This document shows positions 33,558 through 47,400 of a stretch of 64,000 nucleotides of DNA, in pieces (the stretch's first letter is position 1; every line of letters starts with the position of its first letter). Under the pieces are notes generated by a model. That model did not search any database and was not told the DNA's origin. It saw only the letters and a program-made list of their open reading frames with translations. Source of the DNA: Paramacrobiotus metropolitanus (lineage: Eukaryota; Tardigrada; Eutardigrada; Parachela; Macrobiotidae). The DNA is taken from positions 124,001 to 188,000 of the forward strand of contig NW_026570225.1 of NCBI RefSeq assembly GCF_019649055.1, given 5' to 3'. Both the position numbers and the translations under genes were made by a program.

Positions 33558-35550
33558 ATGTTTTTCTCCTATTGCATATTTATTACTATCTTCACTGCTA
33601 CGGTAAATATCTTGGTTCGTAAAGTCTCGTTCAGAAAATTTAAATAAGTCTGATTTGCTTTATTTACGCATATTATTTACGTTAAACACATCACAGCGGT
33701 AGAAGTAGTTTTAACCATGAAAGTATTACAATACACTCCTATTATGTACAGTACATGTTTTAGAACAGGAAATTTTTTTAAATGTTGATTTTTTTACATG
33801 ATGTTCTGTACATTACATACAAGTTATGTACAATTGCAAGAGCACAATTTAGTTGTTCATCTTCCATTCCATAAAATACTCCTTGTATATAGGTGTTTTC
33901 ACAAGAGGTGCCATCATATTATTTCGGCAACCGCGGTACCGCATCGGATAGCCAATCGCGATATGTGTACACCTCGTCCGACCGCCGACGACCACAGCCG
34001 GATGATTATTACTCACCCGGCCGCAATTCCCGAAACAACGATCAGTTTAACAGCGACTCCAGTGACGGCAGTCAATTTCCTGATTATTTTCGCATCGAGG
34101 TAGAAGTGCAGAATCTGGACAATCCCAGCGGACTCTTGGCTAACGGACAAAATTGCGATACACTGAACGCATGTGATCCGCGGGTTTCGGTTTATATGGA
34201 CATGTAAGTCATAATAACAGAAATCATTATCATTAAATTTAGGTTTTCAGTATCGTGGTCATTGCGTTTAGTCAATTATAGACCAAAACATTAAAATTAT
34301 TCGCATGTATCAGTTATCATCAAAACTTTGCTGTTAAATTTGCTACTAGTACTAGTAAGTTAAATAGCACACATAGTGTTTGCTAACTGGACGGTTTTTT
34401 TATGGATATACGTAATTCGTCACGCTTTATTATTACTAACTTATCTAAGGATTAAGCAGCCGTTCACAATATTATGTACTCGTTTCGTGACTATGTGCGA
34501 TGTGCCATACTCAAATTAATTTAGATTGTGTAATTTAACAGTAGTCAGCCCAGATCACCATGGCCGGGACCGGTGCCCATTTCCAAATGGAAAACCATCT
34601 TCGATGGTACCAACAGGAATTCAGCCAATATAGGGAAAGTCGTTATTCGAGATGTCTGTGGCGGCGGGTTAGGTGGAATTAATTTAAGTAAGCGTCGGTC
34701 AAAATCAAAAATAAAAACGATTTCGTAAATTCGCCTAATGGTGCATTTCCTTCGCGCTGAATTATGTGCATGCACTGAAATATTCGCTGGCTTTATTTCC
34801 ACATTTCCACCGGCGGTCGTATGTCTCGTCCAACGCGAAAATGGAACAATTCACACATAGTTACATTCCAGTAGCGCAGATTTCTTCTATCGATTGCAAT
34901 GCATACACATTATAATTCAGGCCTACTGCAAACCGTAAACGTTATTTACTGAGTGTGGAAAACGTATTGCACCTGTTGATTTTAGGAGCTAAAATTGTGG
35001 ATGCCGATGATACCAGTGGGGATGATATTATCGGGCAATTTGAATGTGCATATGACAACTTAACGCCGGATGATGTAGCGCCGACGCTCATGTCGGCATC
35101 TTGGTCACGGTCAACACAGTGTTTTTCTGTTTCCAAAAATCAACCCAGTAGTATTAGGTAAGATTTATGAATCCCATTATACGTGCGAGCAAAAATTAAT
35201 TTAAAAACGATATAATATTCACTTTATGCTCAAAAATCGGTTCGGGAGTTCTGCTCTACGGTAACCAGTTACTTACAGATGCAGTGCAGTTCCTGTACAT
35301 GTAGCAACTGACCATCATGTTAAAATACAGTAACTGGCACTTAACATTTTTATTTTCAGCTGTTAAATTTCAAGAATTAGCACTTTATAGATAAAATTCT
35401 ATCTCCGTTCATGCATATTTTTTTATAATTTTTTATAATAAAATCCATTTTATAATTTTAAAATTGGTGTTTATACTTTTCAGACTGACAACACGTATGC
35501 GAATGTACACCATTCCACGCAGCAGTTGTCGAGCAGATGCACCGCGATAA
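33558..35550 (+). CDS. Secreted MNNL-domain (Notch-ligand N-terminal-like) protein
   Basis: Five exons join in phase. 33558 onward encodes a signal peptide (MFFSYCIFITIFTAT). The next, ending 34204, encodes an Arg/Ser/Asp-rich linker and FRIEVEVQNLDNPSGLLANG, then CDTLNACDPRVSVYMD. The exon near 34541-34690 reads PISKWKTIFDGTN...KVVIRDVCGG. The exon near 34986-35158 reads AKIVDADDTSGDDIIGQFEC. The last, near 35484-35550, ends SSCRADAPR-stop. The first half matches the MNNL (C2-fold) pattern of Delta/Jagged (FxLxVxxxxNxxGxLxNGxxCD...CDxxVxVxLD). The second half matches its closing strands (YTLxVExWDxSN...DxIIGxxxxxxxL). In Notch ligands a DSL domain and EGF repeats follow; here the frame stops about 45 residues later with no DSL cysteine array and no membrane span. 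A soluble MNNL-only product is therefore predicted. The MNNL assignment is by pattern and is moderately sure. Confidence 0.6.
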
Positions 35551-36246
35551 AAATTTCGTCCCGATTTGGTTGTTAAATGATTCCTATAACTTGCAGTACC
35601 AACCAATACGTTGTTCCATAGAGCCTAGTAACCGACTTCCATAACTACCTGGGCATGGCGTTCTTAAGGGTCACAAGAAATTTGTAATTTATTGCTACAT
35701 TGGTGCCGCAAATTTTCTGCTAGAAGCGGGTGTTCATTAATGGCATGCTTGGGCAAGGTCACGGTGGCAAATGGGTCTGCAACGACTCTGAATTTGAATA
35801 AAGTGGAACAAAAATGCCTTTTGATGTTATTTTGCTTCGAACTTTCGGACCCCGGTCAGCGCTGAACGAGCCGCAGTCAAACACAGTATAATCAAACGAC
35901 GACATACTTCATACAATAAATCTACTTCATACACTTCGCACTTCCAGTTAAGGGATTTGACCCGGTAAAAAAGAAGTTTTATAAAAATTGGAGATTTTTA
36001 GGTTTTCGTCATATTATATGGTTTAAACTTAATCACATGAACATCTCTTTAAAATCGGTCACACTTTACTTTATTTATATCGATGATGTGCGCGAACACT
36101 TAATTATAACAATTAAGTCAATAAAATCGTACGAATAAAAGCGATGAGGAAGAACAAAAATAAACCTCGTTATAACACTTCTTGTTCTGCATGACACACG
36201 ATTTGAAACCTCAACTCCATCACACGTGTGCAAAATTTCCCGTCGA
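35551..36246. other. Intergenic, convergent 3' ends
   Basis: Downstream of the MNNL gene and of the C16orf89 homologue. AT-rich, no exon seen. Confidence 0.5.
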
Positions 36247-39200
36247 TTATATGCTTCCGGATGCGAATAACACCAGAAACTTGATGTAGGCGCCAAGCGC
36301 GGCCGCGGCCACAGCCGTGCGATGTGCCGAACAGTTATCTGGAAGAGAAAGAAAAATCAAAAATCGACCATAGGTTCATTCACCAATGTGCTAGCCGCAC
36401 AATGTGACGCAAATTGCTTTTGGCACGAAACACTTTTGTAACCTGATATACAAATAAATTGACAAACCGAAACTGACAAGCATGAAACACACACACTTCA
36501 CATATTGATCCTGCTTGGAAGCTTTTAGCACAGGGACCTAAGTAGTGTATGCCTAATGCCAGTACGTATGTATGCGTGCCTTGCATCCGCTTTTCCTGAC
36601 GTTTCAAGCGCAGTCCATGTTGCGTCCATTTGCTGCTCGGCGGCAGTGCGTCGGCGCTGCTGGAACTAATTGACTTTTTTACCGGTTCACCCATTCCATA
36701 ACATCCTTCGGCTTGTTGCCATTTTAAAATGTGATCTAGCCAGGCGCTTTTGAAGAAGTTTCCATAGCCGAGGATGCCGCACAGTGCAACTGCAAATTGC
36801 AGAATTAACCATTCTGCTACTAGGCGTCAAAGTCTCCTGAGATCGCTTAAAATAAGGACAAGCCAAATAAAGGTCACGTGCACGCTTATCTATACTTTGT
36901 TCTAGCGTGACAGAAACAATAAGTTTCATTATTCATCAGCAATAATTCAACAAATATGTAATATTTAGTATTAGTTCTGCAATGAGGCATGATTTGCTTA
37001 CAGAAGTGAAAATTCAAATCGCACTGCCTTCGAAGTACTGCAGCGCTTTCTCGCACAGTTGAAAAGAAGAATAAATTAAATATCGTCGTACATCACTGCG
37101 GAAAGTTGTCGACACCGTATTAAGCAAAGCGATACCACTAAAAAAGATCGACCGAATTGAGTAAAAGCAAGATCGAATAAGATAAACGACTGAAATGTGA
37201 ACAGCATTTCATATCATAGAAATATCAAAATAACAAAAAGCTCTTTCGTATCGGTATGGTTAGTGTACAAAGTAGCGCTGTTTATATTACTGCTAACATT
37301 TCTGGTAATACAAAACACGTGCACAAAACTGGATAGGAAGGGATTTTATTCCAAATTTCACTTACTTTGTTCGATGAAAATGTCGTGTTTTGAGAGAGGA
37401 TAACCGTTTGCTGCGATTTCTTTTGCTTGTCCGTAAACATTGGCACAGATGCGGTTCGCAATATCGGTTAGAGTTTCGCCAGATGCGGCAGCCCGGCGGC
37501 GAAGCTCGTTCCCACAACCAGCCTGTGATGGGAACATGATCGCATGTTTATGCTGCGCAATGGGGATTACATTCTTGTTATAGCTAACAATTCGTTCGAG
37601 AAATCTTTAACTTTTCAGCGTCCATAAGCTTTCAAAAAATCAAACAAAACCGCAGTAAACAATATATCGCATCTTTTATATTATATCAAACCATTGATGC
37701 TGAAATTTTTTATCGACATATAACGATATGTATGTTGTGCTCTAGTATGATGAGTTAATTAGCACTGATGTTACTGCGAGGGACACGACCACACTTGCCT
37801 GGAGCACTGCAGTGCATTCAATTTAATTAAGCTACTTTGTTATGTATCTCGTAGACACTCTTAACAAGCTCCATAATCAATACCTTCTTATAATTATTTG
37901 CTTTCTTCCGCATAAAAACACGGGCGGACGAGACGGTATTGATTATCTACTCGCTTATTGTGCACACTGTACACTGTTCCCGGGCTTTACGACCGGAAAT
38001 AACGCTCTGCTAGCTATGCGCCGGAATCGTTAACGCCTGCAGCGGCTAAACGGGAAGCCGCGGCCGGGTAACATTAAGACGGGCAATTACGAAACAAATT
38101 TTAAGACGGGATTTATGCGCGGGCGATAAGTCACCTTGATGTATCCTTAATTGTACTGTTTAACTGTTTATATATTATTCGATATTAGAGCACATCATTC
38201 ATCATTCAATGCGACGGGTTAGATTTCCAATGGCACTTTTCTCGTTTCTACTGAAATGCATCCACGATCGACCAGCATAAATTGTGCCGGCACAGATTGA
38301 CGGGAGTAATTGTAAGGCTCTCTTGAGTGCAATCATGTCAGATTGTTTGTAAAGTCATTTGCCTCAACTAAAAGGGTTATTTGTAAAAGTTTGCAGGGTT
38401 TATTGGTAAAGAAAACAATTAATCCTCAGGCTAGTATGCCTGCACTGCAATAAAGTTTAATTATATGGTCAATTTGCTAGGATCAGAGCTGTACTTTCAG
38501 TTAATACAAATTTGTAGGCCAAAAACTATGATCACTTTGAAAAAATGCATATTTACCTTTGCCGATATTTCCAGCAGAAACATTTGATGTGTCAGTGAGT
38601 AGCCATATAACCCCGGCATCGTCATGATATTCCAGCAATTTGAAGGAATCGTGCAACCGCCATTTCTAATGAGTAACCATAACTTCATTTAGCAATCTAT
38701 CGTAAACGGCTGTACGTGTATTTTTTAAGTATGAACGATTCCCGTCATAGTTGTATATAAATTTATTCTGATTTCCGGTGTGATAACACAATATTTCTGG
38801 CCCTTTCGTGTGTGTGTGTGTGTGCAGAACGTAAATTAATCGTACTCGTATAATATGGTAATGTATAATAAATATACATAAAGTTAAATGCAGTTTCACA
38901 TATACCTTACGACTTACTGTGTGCTACCCAAAATCTGATTTATGCAGTCATCCGACTGGGATTCTTTGAGTTTCTCCGTCTCTTGGACATGAATAATTAG
39001 GCTTTTATTAAGCGTTTTTAACGCCGCATAGTCGATTTCCCAAAGCCCCTTGCGAAGTACGCCGCCGATTCCTGCCGAATTCAACGGACGTAACGTACAT
39101 TTAGCGTCCACACAGATAGTATTGTATTATTGACTGATCTATTCATGCCGCATTTTTATTGGCGTTTATGCCGTGGTGTTCGTATGATTGATCGTCAATG

Positions 39201-39908
39201 TACACGTACTGTAATGCGGAAAATTGAATCCGATGCCGGGGCTCGAATTGACTTACGCTGAAAGTAATCTGGCTCATTCTTCTCCACAATCTCGGTGCCT
39301 CTGTTCGTAATGAAATCCAGCCGCTCTCGAAGGATGCGCAGTCGATGATGCAAGTCTTCCGATAAGGGAATATCCACGCTTTTCTTATCTTCATCAATAC
39401 GCTTCAACAGACTGGCGAGTTGACCTTATATGTACAATATTCGAAATTAGCAAACATACAGAGAAAGGATACGTAACGATATTAAATTTATTATAAACGT
39501 ATTTATGACATGTAAAGTATAATTTGCTCACATTGTTATAAAGTTATAATTGTCAAATTCATCGCTACTTATAAACCCTTGGAAATTTGTAGTACGTATA
39601 TAATAAGCTAACCTAAACTATAGCTAACCTATGCTAACATAAACAACCCTAAGTTGTAGAACAGTAAACCAACCTTCGGCAATACGTGTTCCAATAAAAA
39701 GATCCAAGTTTCCCTGCTCGTAATGATGTTCCAGAAACCACGCCAACCTGTCTAATGCTGTAATAGAACGGATCAAATACTGCTTCGCCTCCACAAATTC
39801 CTTCTCGCTTTTAACTTTTCCCCATATCGCAGTCAGCCGTCCAAACATGCACAATACAAACAAGCTTAAGGTACACAAACCGGAAACGCCGGATAATGAT
39901 GGGCGCAT
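36247..39908 (-). CDS. C16orf89 homologue, secreted
   Basis: The start ATG at 39908 opens a signal peptide (LCTLSLFVLCMFGRLTA). Exons then read LIRSITALDRLAWFLEHHYEQGNLDLFIGTRIAEG; QLASLLKRIDEDKKSVDIPL (39240-39410); LNSAGIGGVLRKGLWEIDYA (near 39000); NGGCTIPSNCWNIMTMPGLY then GYSLTHQMFLLEISAK (near 38560-38670); CGNELRRRAAASGETLTDIA then NRICANVYGQAKEIAANGYP (37390-37515); VALCGILGYGNFFKSAWLDHI then LKWQQAEGCYG (36690-36790); and DNCSAHRTAVAAAALGAYIK (36250-36340). This is the order of the C16orf89 family (SLxxAVxFLExHxxxLNLDG..., C..M...G..GY.LSHQ, HVxxLCxxMxxEAxxIAxxGYP, FCGxLGYxxFxxxxWLxxILxWQxxxGCY, GCSxHxTAVAxxALGxYLRYL). The function of the family is unknown; human C16orf89 is thyroid-enriched and secreted. 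Confidence 0.8.
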
Positions 39909-42900
39909 GTCGTACACCGTCTAATTTGTTACTGTCGATGCGGAAATTCGGTAGAATGAAGATTTTATATGTACGGGATAACGATGTCGAGATAAATATA
40001 CATTTATATGCTAAACGGATTCAACAGATTCCCAAATAACAGGGAATAGTTGCCAGTGCATGATCAAATACTGCGCAGAATGCATCACAAACGTCCACCG
40101 ACGTCCACGACAACGTCCGCCGGATGACAGTCAAAGCGCAGCTAAATGGATTTAAACGCCGCAAGGTTAATTCCGGCGTGATCGCCTGCGCCACTCATCA
40201 ATGTATGCAAAAGCAATTTGCCTTGTTGCTCTTTTGTTCAGGAGTGGGTAGAGCCGGAGAATAGGGAGTAAACGTTACAGAGGATTTTAATCTGTCCGAC
40301 GAATATCCCGTGGGTATCGTATGGCCGCACCGCTTGTTGGGCATTATTATCCAATATCGTCGGAACTGCTTTAATCGGCTATTGGGAATCGTTACTAAGA
40401 TGTCAAACGCGCGACCAAATAATACGCCGGATTTCTTCCCAACCGTGATGCACTCGCGATTTAATGGCGCCGGCACCAGCAGCGCGGTATGCCGTCCCCT
40501 GTTCGCGCGCCGTGTGTGTGCCGGTTGGTTATGTATGTGTGCGGCTTCCGGTTGGGTAGCCGCGTGCAGTTGCATTAAGTGGGACCACATATATGTGCAA
40601 CTGTACGCGAATGCGGTTTATGACACTGGTAATGTTTTTACCATCACCATCCGAGAATCCAGTAACCGCCCAAATTAAAAAGGTTTTATCGCCCAATGAC
40701 CTTGATCAGGCAGATAGAGCTTTCTGATCGGTATTTAGCTATCGATATCCTGTGCTGGTTTACAGTTCTGTTGAATGATAACTTTTGGAACCAACTTTTG
40801 GTCGTTCGGTTTCCAATATGTTGCATAATTTACGAGTATTAAAGACCTTACCATGATCAGTTGCGATTCCCTTTATCCCCGCTGACTGTGTAACATTTCT
40901 GCGATGCAGTTTATAATCATGCTTGATACAAACAAGGCCGGACGGAACCTACTTACAAGCTATGATTAGTGATATGCATGGGCAATTGTATGCTCCTTAC
41001 AAAACTTCGAAAAACGACCTTCGGGTAACGCGCGTCAAAGCGGCTATATATGAAAAAATCCGTATTAAAGGGTTTGCAGAATTCTGTATTAAATGCATAT
41101 TACACGAAATATATAGCGATATAGATATTCACGATATGCCCTTATTGCTTACTCTATTGAACTCTTTGCAGGATCGGAGGCGCTTGCCAAGACTAATTGT
41201 TAAATAGAACAAATTACGAGTTTTTTGTTTTTATTGATACTAAATTGCTGGCCGCAACGACTTAAACGGTAGATAAAGGTAATAAAATGAATAAAGTTGA
41301 CACAAAACAGCTTTTATATATAGGACTCCAAGCTCTGCAGCGTAAAGTAGAATTATACGGTAGTTTGACAAAAAAGAAAACATATTTGGGAGTGTGACGA
41401 TCGATAAGCCAAACATTGAATTGCGGCATCAACGACATACCACACAAGGAAAACAAAGAAATCGAATGCCGTAATTACCGCCAAATTTCTTAATATACTT
41501 GTAGTCAAAATAATTAATCTACAAGCTCGGTATGTGGGCACTGGGCAGTGCATCGCTGGATACATATATTTGTGTAGTCGTGCATTGTGCACTGGCTTGT
41601 GGTGACCTTTAATTTTACGTACGTTGCTATTTCACGGGTAAGGTAAAGATACCACAAATCCTCTGTATTTTACCGCCGCGAACAGTCGTTAATTGAATAT
41701 AATTTATAAATTAATAATAAAACATTTTCATTAATTGTTTTATAAACATTCAGGCGATTTCTTATTGTATTTTCTTTCTCGAGTCCGTAAGCAAGCTAGC
41801 GGCTTCTGATCGATGTACTCTGTAGCTCCTAGATTTGCGGCGAATGTCTACGATGACTACTCTAGTGTTGTGGAACTAAACGCACAGCTACCTATTTCTG
41901 TGCATGTTACATACTTCGACATTACAGCGTCCATAATCTGTGCACTTCTATGCATTAAAGGTTAACCAGTTTTTTTGCTATCTACTCGTAGTATTCTTCG
42001 GCAGTCCGATATTTGGGCAAACCTCCTACAAAAAGTGCAAACAACAGAAAATAGAACAAACATGATAATCTCTTTTTGTTTATAGACAAGAACACAAGGA
42101 TTCACCGAGGTTTGCGAATTCGCCAACAAACGATGGCTTCGGGCTGATACAATTGCGTGTGTACGACAACTTTAAAACAATTCGGCACCCTAGTGGAATG
42201 TATTTCCCGCATGTGTTTTCCACTAATACCTTCTCAATAATTAACTAGTCGCTCATTTGACACGTATATGTATGGGGAAAATGTTTTTCGTCAGTCAAAA
42301 CATCAAAACAAAGCAATTTAGTGAACACGTGCCGGAATCACTTTAGTCCAAAAGCGGGCGTTCCGGGTTCACTTGCACTTAACGACATCTTACTATGACC
42401 AATCCAAGGTGACGGCCATAATTTAGTACAAATGTACAATGATAATTAATTCTCCTACGGGGAAATTTCAAAATTCCATTCCACTGGTGTGATTGCCGAC
42501 CACGCGTTGTCACGTTTTCCGGGAAAACACAATTAGCGGTGGCTAAAAGAACCGCCTGTTTCCACACGGATGAACTTGAAACTTGCATATTTTAATGAGT
42601 ATATATACCAACTGGAATTTTCATTCAAAAATAATGGCATTTACGTAGACAAGTGTTGTTGTCGCTTTTGAATGAACACCAACATAAACAGTTGATCAAC
42701 ATAAATTTGGTAAAATTTGTGTCATTAATTAAGAGCAAATTGCATCAATATATGGACGAAAAAGTCGATTATAACTTATCGTTGACTCTAAACAGCAACT
42801 GCTGACAAATTTCATAGCAGAAGTGCCGTTTATTACAATAACTAATAGAACTACATACTGCGAGACTCAAATCTTAGCAAACCACATATTACTACTCATC

Positions 42901-44484
42901 AGAAGTGGGAACGTAATTAGAATAATTATCACATCATTAGTGTATTAATTAGCGAAAATGTTTGGGTTTAACTGATAAACTGATTGACAAAACTAATGCC
43001 ATGAGTGCTTCGATTTTCATGGAAGTTTAAGGATATAATATTACGTTAAAAGGATTTTTTATTAATAAACCGGTAAAGCCAGCGGCAACATCACTTCATT
43101 GGTTACACAAGCCTTCTGACACATGAAAAGCAACAACACTTGTACGAAAAGCAAATAATTTTTCCGTGACGTAGTGGGTGTTAAATGTACTGTAAATGCC
43201 GGGCAGAAAACTTAGCGGTAAACAATGCGCACAGTTAATGACACGCTGAAGCAGGTGCAATAATTGCCTGTGGTGACTAAGACGCCAGCTATTTACCTCG
43301 TCATTTTTATTCCGTACCGCTGATTGATCATGCAAAATTGTTTTTTCGAATAAAAGCGCGGAGTGGGTCTGGAGTTTGCAATTTTTTCGTGATGTAGTCG
43401 GGAGTCTGATTGCGAAATATTTCGCCAATTAATTCGCTGTTCTGCAGAGGGAAGTTTAATTGTGGTGTTACCGTGAGAACGTTAAAGTATTATACCGGCA
43501 TTCTTGAGCCAGTCATTACTATGGGATACTTCCATTTCGGCAAAAAATACAGTAAGCGTCCAACAATAAACACCATAATCGATGTGATAGTCTGTTTCAG
43601 TTTGCAAATGATTAACAATTCGTCGGCTTTGTGTGCGCGTTCTCGTTTTCGCAAGTGAATGCTGTTCTGTGTCAGATACGCGGTAGCACTGTATTTGCAA
43701 AGTGATGCGCACACAAATGTGAAGCAGCACATTAACGCGCATAATGTAGTAGTGTTTTTTGCTAATCGCCTTTTCAGAATTAAGATCTGTTGTGCACTTA
43801 CTTTTACTTATTTACATCTTAGTAAGATTATTTATAGAATAAGACAGACTGTTACAAATTGAATTTATGTATATTTGGCTTCTTCATTTGAAAAGTAATC
43901 GTTCACAGCATTTGCATTTAAAAGTTGCTCTAGAAATTTTGAAACTTGACTTCTTTCGTATTCTGCTTAAGGATATATTACATATACAATATGAATGACC
44001 GGTGCACAATGCAGTCATTTGTCGATTGCTAACGCCTGTCAATCACTTTCTTGCCATGAACATCTTTTATGCCATGCTTATTATTTATACAAGTGCTCTC
44101 TTATGAAGTTTATTCTTTTCTCCTTTTTTCGATTCACAAGAAACATATTTATCGGTTTTGGCATGAATTACTGAACATGCGCGGGTGGTGCTCTAGTGTG
44201 CATAACAAATGCTTAATAGTACAACGTATGTCTTTTCGCTAAACGATTACCGTAAATAGGAAATGAATAAGTATGCAATTTGTACATGCAAAGTTACCCG
44301 GAGAAGTAGAAGGAATGATATCGATAGAACAGCTTCTTAGCTTGTAACATATTTGAATTTTGCAGATACAGTATGTGAAATCGTTCCGGCATAGTAATTT
44401 TCACCTGCGCTGCAGTTCTCACAAATTTTCCTGGAAGAAAACTTTCTGCTTCTTTTTTTGTTATTTTCAACAATCAGCACTACC
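39909..44484. other. Long intergenic region upstream of two divergent genes
   Basis: About 4.6 kb between the divergent C16orf89 and haem peroxidase starts, the largest gene-free stretch here. I found no exon with splice-phase support and no repeat family. It is the natural place for regulatory elements of both secreted-protein genes. Confidence 0.5.
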
Positions 44485-47400
44485 ATGGATTTGCTCAGGT
44501 AAAAGCTGATTAATTTGTCGCAGCGATTTTCCGAAGAATCAGTTAATTTACCAATACCCTGTCCTCAGCAGCGACATCATTACTTTCACAGACTGGGTTT
44601 GTTATTATGCACATACGCATTTCTCAATCTCCTTGCATTTACCCTCAGCCAGGATGATTTCGTCCTGGATGATGCCAAAGCCAATATTCCCTTTTTTCGG
44701 AATCTTTTTGAGCGCATAAAAGCCGCTAAAGAGGAGAAGCAGCGCAAAATGGCCGCCGGTCAGTTCACGCCGCGCCAGCAGTTCAACGGCGGCCAACGCG
44801 CACCCAAGGCCATCGACAACGCAGCCGCCTCGGAGATAGTCGAAGTAGTGGCGCCGTCGTCAGCGCAATCGCGGGATTTCTTCACGGATGACGGCAGTCA
44901 GGATAATCAGGCGAGCGACAGTAATCAGCCGCAGAATAACGATGTCTCGCGTGCCACCGCCCTGGTACGGCTGCAGCCTGTAGATGCCGACAAACCGCCG
45001 ATGACGGCCACTTTGTCGCATCCGTTCTCAGCGCTGACGAACGACGCCGTGGACGAACTGGCACAAAAAGCCACGGCCTTCTCCGCACTTACGGCGGGAC
45101 CGAGCAGACGTCAACGGAAAAAGAAGAAGAAAACTACCACCACCACGACAACGACGACGACAACGACAACCGCAGCCGCTGATTACGATGATATTGGTAA
45201 GTGCCACTGTGCATCCCACCCTTATAGGCTGCCAGTAACGCCCAATTACCAGCGAAACAGGGAAAACCGATTCTCTTTGTGTTGGATAAAACCTTCCCAA
45301 AAAATTTTTTTCGTTGCGATAATTTGTAAGACATGCAACATTTGAACATGAACGCTTTGTGAACGCTAACTGCAAAACTTGCCCAGTTACAGCACAGAAC
45401 GAACTGAAATTGTAGGATTGTGGAGTACAGAAATTAAAATATATTAAGATGGAATTGAGAAATAAATCATTAACTTACTTCACAAAAAATAATATTAGTA
45501 CCTAGCTTTAATTATTTTATAATCGCACTTTTTTTCAAAGTCAGAATTCACAGTTGACGAGGTAGTATACAAATTGCTGTTAGTAACTGCGAACATAAAG
45601 CGCATTGCTCTACTGTCTACATCAGCAAATTCGAACACGCAGTAACTAGCAAAATTATTGGTTTATTACTCGCCAGTAACGTCATCTGTGCATCTAATAC
45701 GTATCCATTTACATTAATTAATTGCGCATCTGATTGTTGATCTGAATGTTATGGCCGCGGACCGTAGTGGTCATAAACTGAACATTTTGTATTCTTGTGC
45801 AACACTCATGACCGTAAACATGTATGCGCTGTATAGGGTCAAGAGCACGAATAATGTCGTGTATGGTAGGCTTTTTCTTCGGTTCATTTGCTTTTTCATC
45901 AGTAAAGTGTAAACTGAGGAATTCACTAGTGAAATAATGCATATACATACACCTAATATTATCATATCCATTTTTTTAAGCGTGCGAGTGATTAATGTAA
46001 ACGCGGAAGTTAATAGCGTATTTGCTACAGTGTACACTGCTGAAGATATTGCTGACAGACATTAATATAATCGCCGGTGTAATTTATTAATTACGCTATG
46101 CCAAAACAACAGAATGATGCATTATTTAATTTACGCCATACATGCAAAATCAGGCCTGCATTTGAAACTTACTGCGTTATAACAAGAATGGAAAATACAT
46201 AATTACTACTATGCGTTCAATTCATACAAATTTGTATGCTTATGTTGCTTATTTCCGTGGCAGGGCATATTGCATGCCTTACACATTAATGCACATACGT
46301 GTTGATATGTAAGTACATCGTTTTTTTGCAGACACTACCGAAGAGACAACCACACTTTCCCTTACAAAGCCGCCGACGCCGCGCCGTTCCGCTGGTCAGT
46401 TGTCGGCACTGGAGAATCTTGGCGAGCAAAAGTCCGTTGTTGTCGGCAATCAAGCGAATGCGCTGGAACATCTGACACGAAAATTAGTCGACAAGTAATT
46501 AGTCTCCAATGATTTTCCTTTTCTTAATCAAATAATCTATTAACCACCGGCCAAATCCATTCAATGCGGAATGTGTACAAGTTCCTTGTTGTGTTACCAT
46601 TATAGATTTGGAATCACGTCCGACCAAATAAGGAACGTCTTGCCGTTAATTCCTGTGTCGCAGACGATCAAACAAGACTGCTTAACCGAAGCCGAAGGGT
46701 AATTTATAAAGCACGTATGATAGAATGAATTGGTTACTAATCGCACGAATAACGGTAATGTGATTTATGTTTTATTTGTCTTTTTTCTGTTGTCATGCAT
46801 GATGTCACGACAAGAATTATGCACATTTCATCGGTATTTTGTTCGGAATATCTAGATCACCGAAAGTTCCTCTGGACGATCCGTTTTCGGGGAATCTGCC
46901 GGATTGTGCCAGGACCAAGTACCGCTCTTTTGACGGCACCTGCAATAATATTGCCTTTCCCAACCGCGGAAGTGGGACGTCCATTTTCCTTCGGATGATC
47001 GAGCCGGATTATGCTGACTGTAAGATAATAAAGACACCGAACCAAACATTTTAATAACTGATCTTGTGAATTTTCGCTTTGATTAGATTGGTACTTAATT
47101 AAAACTGGCATATTTCATATGGAATCTATACTGACATATAAAGCAGAGACACTGACATATTGAAGACTGATCATATTATTTTTCTACCTGATAAGTGTGC
47201 AATCGCGAGATTTTTGTCTGATGGAATATTTATCAAAACCGCTGCGTCAAAAGACTCCGGCAAAATGTGGTGATTTATGCAGTGGGGTGTTATTATACAT
47301 TTTAAATTTCAGCTATCGGAGCACCACGCAAATCGAAACGAGGTCTAACACTGCCAAGCGCAAGGTTAATTAGCAAACAAGTCGCCGGGAATTCCGATGT

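Noticed and set aside
38807-38824. Short GT-dinucleotide run in a C16orf89 intron
   Set aside because: An ordinary microsatellite of about nine units with no sign of function.
40310-40678. 122-codon plus-strand frame in the long intergenic region
   Set aside because: No family match, no splice context, and an overlapping open frame on the opposite strand of similar length.
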